64,000 nucleotides of DNA from Flavobacterium potami (GTDB taxonomy: Bacteria > Bacteroidota > Bacteroidia > Flavobacteriales > Flavobacteriaceae), in the NCBI RefSeq assembly GCF_020026915.1, contig NZ_JAINUY010000008.1, positions 1-64,000 of the forward strand. The letters are read 5' to 3'. This document shows positions 62,218 through 64,000 of the stretch, in pieces (position 1 is the stretch's first letter; every line of letters begins with the position of its first letter). The translations under genes and the position numbers were made by a program. Below the pieces are notes generated by a model, which saw nothing but the letters and a program-made list of their open reading frames with translations, had not been told where the DNA came from and did not search any database.

Positions 62218-62706
62218 ATGAATATTAGAAAAGGGAATCCTGAAGACATGAAATCGGTGTTGGGACTTATTCAGGAGCTGGCGATATTCGAAAAAGAACC
62301 TGAAGCGGTTGTCATTACAGAGGAAGATTTAATACGTGACGGTTTTGGAGAAAAACCATTATTTCACGTTTTTGTCGCAGAGATTGAAAATGACGAAAAA
62401 CAGAAAGAAATTGTTGGAATCGCGCTGTATTATTACCGCTATTCTACTTGGAAAGGAAAAACAATACACCTTGAAGATTTAATTATAAAAGAAAAAATGC
62501 GCGGTACTGGTTTAGGTTCTGCACTTTATGCTGAAATTATGAAGCAAGGAAAAAGAGACAATGTTAGAAGAGTTGAATGGAATGTTTTAGACTGGAATAC
62601 TCCAGCCGTAAAATTCTATGAAAATTCAGGTGCCAAAATCCTTGAGGAATGGAGAGTTGTGCAAATGGATGAAAATGGAATTAATTCGTTCTTAGAAAAA
62701 TTATAA
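62218..62706 (+). CDS. GNAT family N-acetyltransferase
   Basis: I place the start at the ATG 62218 (MNIRKGNPEDM), giving 162 residues; an in-frame TTG at 62212 is less likely. The GNAT acetyl-CoA loop is MRGTGLGSALYAEI (about 99-112), preceded by a beta strand with IHLEDLIIKEK. The C-terminal WNVLDWNTPAVKFYENSGAK is typical. The acceptor substrate is unknown; spermidine/diamine-type acetyltransferases are the nearest group by memory. Confidence 0.88.
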   Translation: MNIRKGNPEDMKSVLGLIQELAIFEKEPEAVVITEEDLIRDGFGEKPLFHVFVAEIENDEKQKEIVGIALYYYRYSTWKGKTIHLEDLIIKEKMRGTGLGSALYAEIMKQGKRDNVRRVEWNVLDWNTPAVKFYENSGAKILEEWRVVQMDENGINSFLEKL

Positions 62707-62716
62707 AAAATAGTTT

Positions 62717-62774
62717 GCCACGAATTACACTAATTCACACCAATTAATTCGTGAAAATTCGCGGAATTAGTGGC
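62717..62774. repeat. Palindromic repeat, CACGAATTC family (copy 3, degraded)
   Basis: GCCACGAATTACACTAATTC at the left and GAATTAGTGGC at the right are partial inverted copies of the same unit found at 23062 and 47011. It lies between the GNAT gene and the aspartate kinase gene. Confidence 0.55.
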
Positions 62775-62843
62775 AGAAAAAAAACAAAAACAAGATTTCG
62801 CCTCAAATCTGAAATCTAAAAATCTAAAATCTATAAATTAATA

Positions 62844-64000
62844 ATGAGAGTATTTAAATTTGGAGGAGCATCGGTAAAAGATGCAGATGGAATTAAAAAC
62901 GTGTACGACGTTTTACAAAAAGTAGGTTACGAAGACGTAATTCTTGTAGTTTCGGCTATGGGAAAAACAACAAATGCTCTTGAAGTTGTCATTAAGAATT
63001 ATTTTGAAAAATCAACAGAATTGAGTTCTTCTGTACAGGAGATAAAAAAATATCACAATCAGATTTTATTAGATTTGTTTGAAGATGAAAATCATGCTGT
63101 ATTTGCAGCTGTAAATGCACAGTTTGCCGAATTGGAATATTTCTTGGCACACAACAAATCACCGAATTACAATTTCGTTTATGATCAGGTAGTAAGTTTT
63201 GGTGAATTGATTTCTACAAATATTTTAAGTCATTTTATGAATTTCATGGGAATTCAGACGCAATGGCTTGATGTTCGTAATTTCATTAAAACCAATGCAA
63301 ACTACAGAGATGCAGAAGTAGATTGGGAAACTACTCAACAAAATATCAGCAAAAACGTTCCAAGAAAACAATTAAATATTACACAAGGTTTCTTAGGTGC
63401 AGACGAAAATAATTTCACAACAACTCTTGGCCGTGAAGGTTCTGATTATACTGCGGGAATTTTTGCTTATTGCTTAAACGCAGAAAGTGTAACAATATGG
63501 AAAGACGTTCCTGGAGTTATGAATGCCGACCCACGCTATTTTGAAAATGCAAGTTTGTTGAATCAGATTTCGTATCGTGAAGCAATCGAATTGGCATTTT
63601 ATGGAGCAACGGTTATTCACCCAAAAACATTACAACCTTTACAGAAAAAAGAAATTCCGTTGTATGTAAAATCTTTTGTGAATCCATTATTAAAAGGGAC
63701 TTGCGTTTCTAAAGGTGTTGACTTGGAACCACAATATCCATGTTTTATTGTAAAAAGAGAACAGCTTTTAATTTCGCTTTCTTCTATTGATTTCTCTTTC
63801 ATCATGGAAGAAAACATCAGTGAGATTTTTGGATTATTCCACGAATTTAAAATCAAAGTAAACTTGATTCAGAACTCTGCAATTAGTTTCTCTGTTTGCG
63901 TGGAAGATAAATTTGGAAATTTCCCAGAATTGAATGCTATTCTTTCTAAAAAATTCAAAGTAGAATACAGCGAAAATGTAACTTTATATACAATCCGTCA
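62844..64000 (+). CDS. Aspartate kinase (3' end beyond the window)
   Basis: The start at 62844 gives MRVFKFGGASVKDADG, the classical aspartokinase KFGGxS motif, followed by VVSAMGKTTNAL, VSFGELIST and TLGREGSDYTA, then a C-terminal part that looks like the ACT region (FIVKREQLLISLSS). No stop occurs before 64000, so the last part is missing. The enzyme phosphorylates aspartate on the way to Lys, Thr and Met. Whether a homoserine dehydrogenase is fused downstream cannot be seen. Confidence 0.92.
   Translation, partial: MRVFKFGGASVKDADGIKNVYDVLQKVGYEDVILVVSAMGKTTNALEVVIKNYFEKSTELSSSVQEIKKYHNQILLDLFEDENHAVFAAVNAQFAELEYFLAHNKSPNYNFVYDQVVSFGELISTNILSHFMNFMGIQTQWLDVRNFIKTNANYRDAEVDWETTQQNISKNVPRKQLNITQGFLGADENNFTTTLGREGSDYTAGIFAYCLNAESVTIWKDVPGVMNADPRYFENASLLNQISYREAIELAFYGATVIHPKTLQPLQKKEIPLYVKSFVNPLLKGTCVSKGVDLEPQYPCFIVKREQLLISLSSIDFSFIMEENISEIFGLFHEFKIKVNLIQNSAISFSVCVEDKFGNFPELNAILSKKFKVEYSENVTLYTIR

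Noticed and set aside
62031..62249. A 72-codon minus-strand frame upstream of the GNAT gene
   Set aside because: It lies over the probable promoter and leader of the GNAT gene, and its composition is AT-driven.
1..64000. tRNA, rRNA, insertion sequence or prophage genes
   Set aside because: I looked for cloverleaf, transposase, integrase and phage structural genes and saw none on either strand. A dedicated scan would be needed to exclude tRNAs.

Overview
The window looks like a chromosomal segment of a Flavobacterium species (Bacteroidota). It is AT-rich and lacks Shine-Dalgarno sites. Its promoters carry the Bacteroidetes -7 element TAnnTTTG, and gene families typical of the group are present: TonB/ExbD pairs, DUF3857, the DUF1501/DUF1800 pair, a fused DAHP synthase-chorismate mutase, and a kynurenine pathway. 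I see no phage, insertion sequence, CRISPR array, tRNA or rRNA gene. Most of the window is housekeeping or core-accessory DNA.

Layout: 1-839 is non-coding, with three tandem minus-strand promoters that read out of the left edge (I infer an rRNA operon there) and a structured dispersed repeat. 840-4707 holds a LolC/E-like permease, a Cys-cluster protein, a methyltransferase plus DinB-like pair, and queE. 4808-10547 is one minus-strand TonB operon: exbB, exbD, exbD, tonB, a small membrane protein, a PstS-like lipoprotein and a TPR protein. 10927-18869 has a HerA-like ATPase, kmo, two broken genes, an AraC regulator and two serine hydrolases. 18999-28637 has a penicillin-acylase-like enzyme, an AsmA-like protein, a 598-residue protein of unknown function, a Gly-zipper lipoprotein, kynU and queA. 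29167-38395 is a minus-strand run of rsgA, dtd, three DUF3857 paralogues, a MazG-like enzyme and aroA. 38534-42124 is a very large mosaic VIT/vWA/TonB-plug protein. 42495-46806 is the Phe/Tyr operon with its leader. The remainder holds DUF1501/DUF1800, nrdB-nrdA, DUF3109, marC, an S41 protease operon, a TerB-like protein, fbp, a GNAT enzyme and the start of an aspartate kinase gene cut by the right edge.

The strongest discovery is a complete transcription attenuator in front of the pheA, aminotransferase, tyrA, DAHPS-chorismate mutase operon. It has a promoter, a 26-codon leader peptide with 6 Phe and 2 Tyr clustered in residues 6-16, a perfect 10-bp antiterminator, and a 9-bp terminator with a nine-T tail ending 6 bases before pheA. 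Other unusual observations are: a mosaic protein containing a piece of the local TonB linker; two tandem DUF3857 proteins that lost the transglutaminase Cys and His; several families of intergenic palindromes, some nested inside each other; a (TA)n frameshift in a secreted-protein gene; and an uncharacterised, Cys-rich 598-residue protein.
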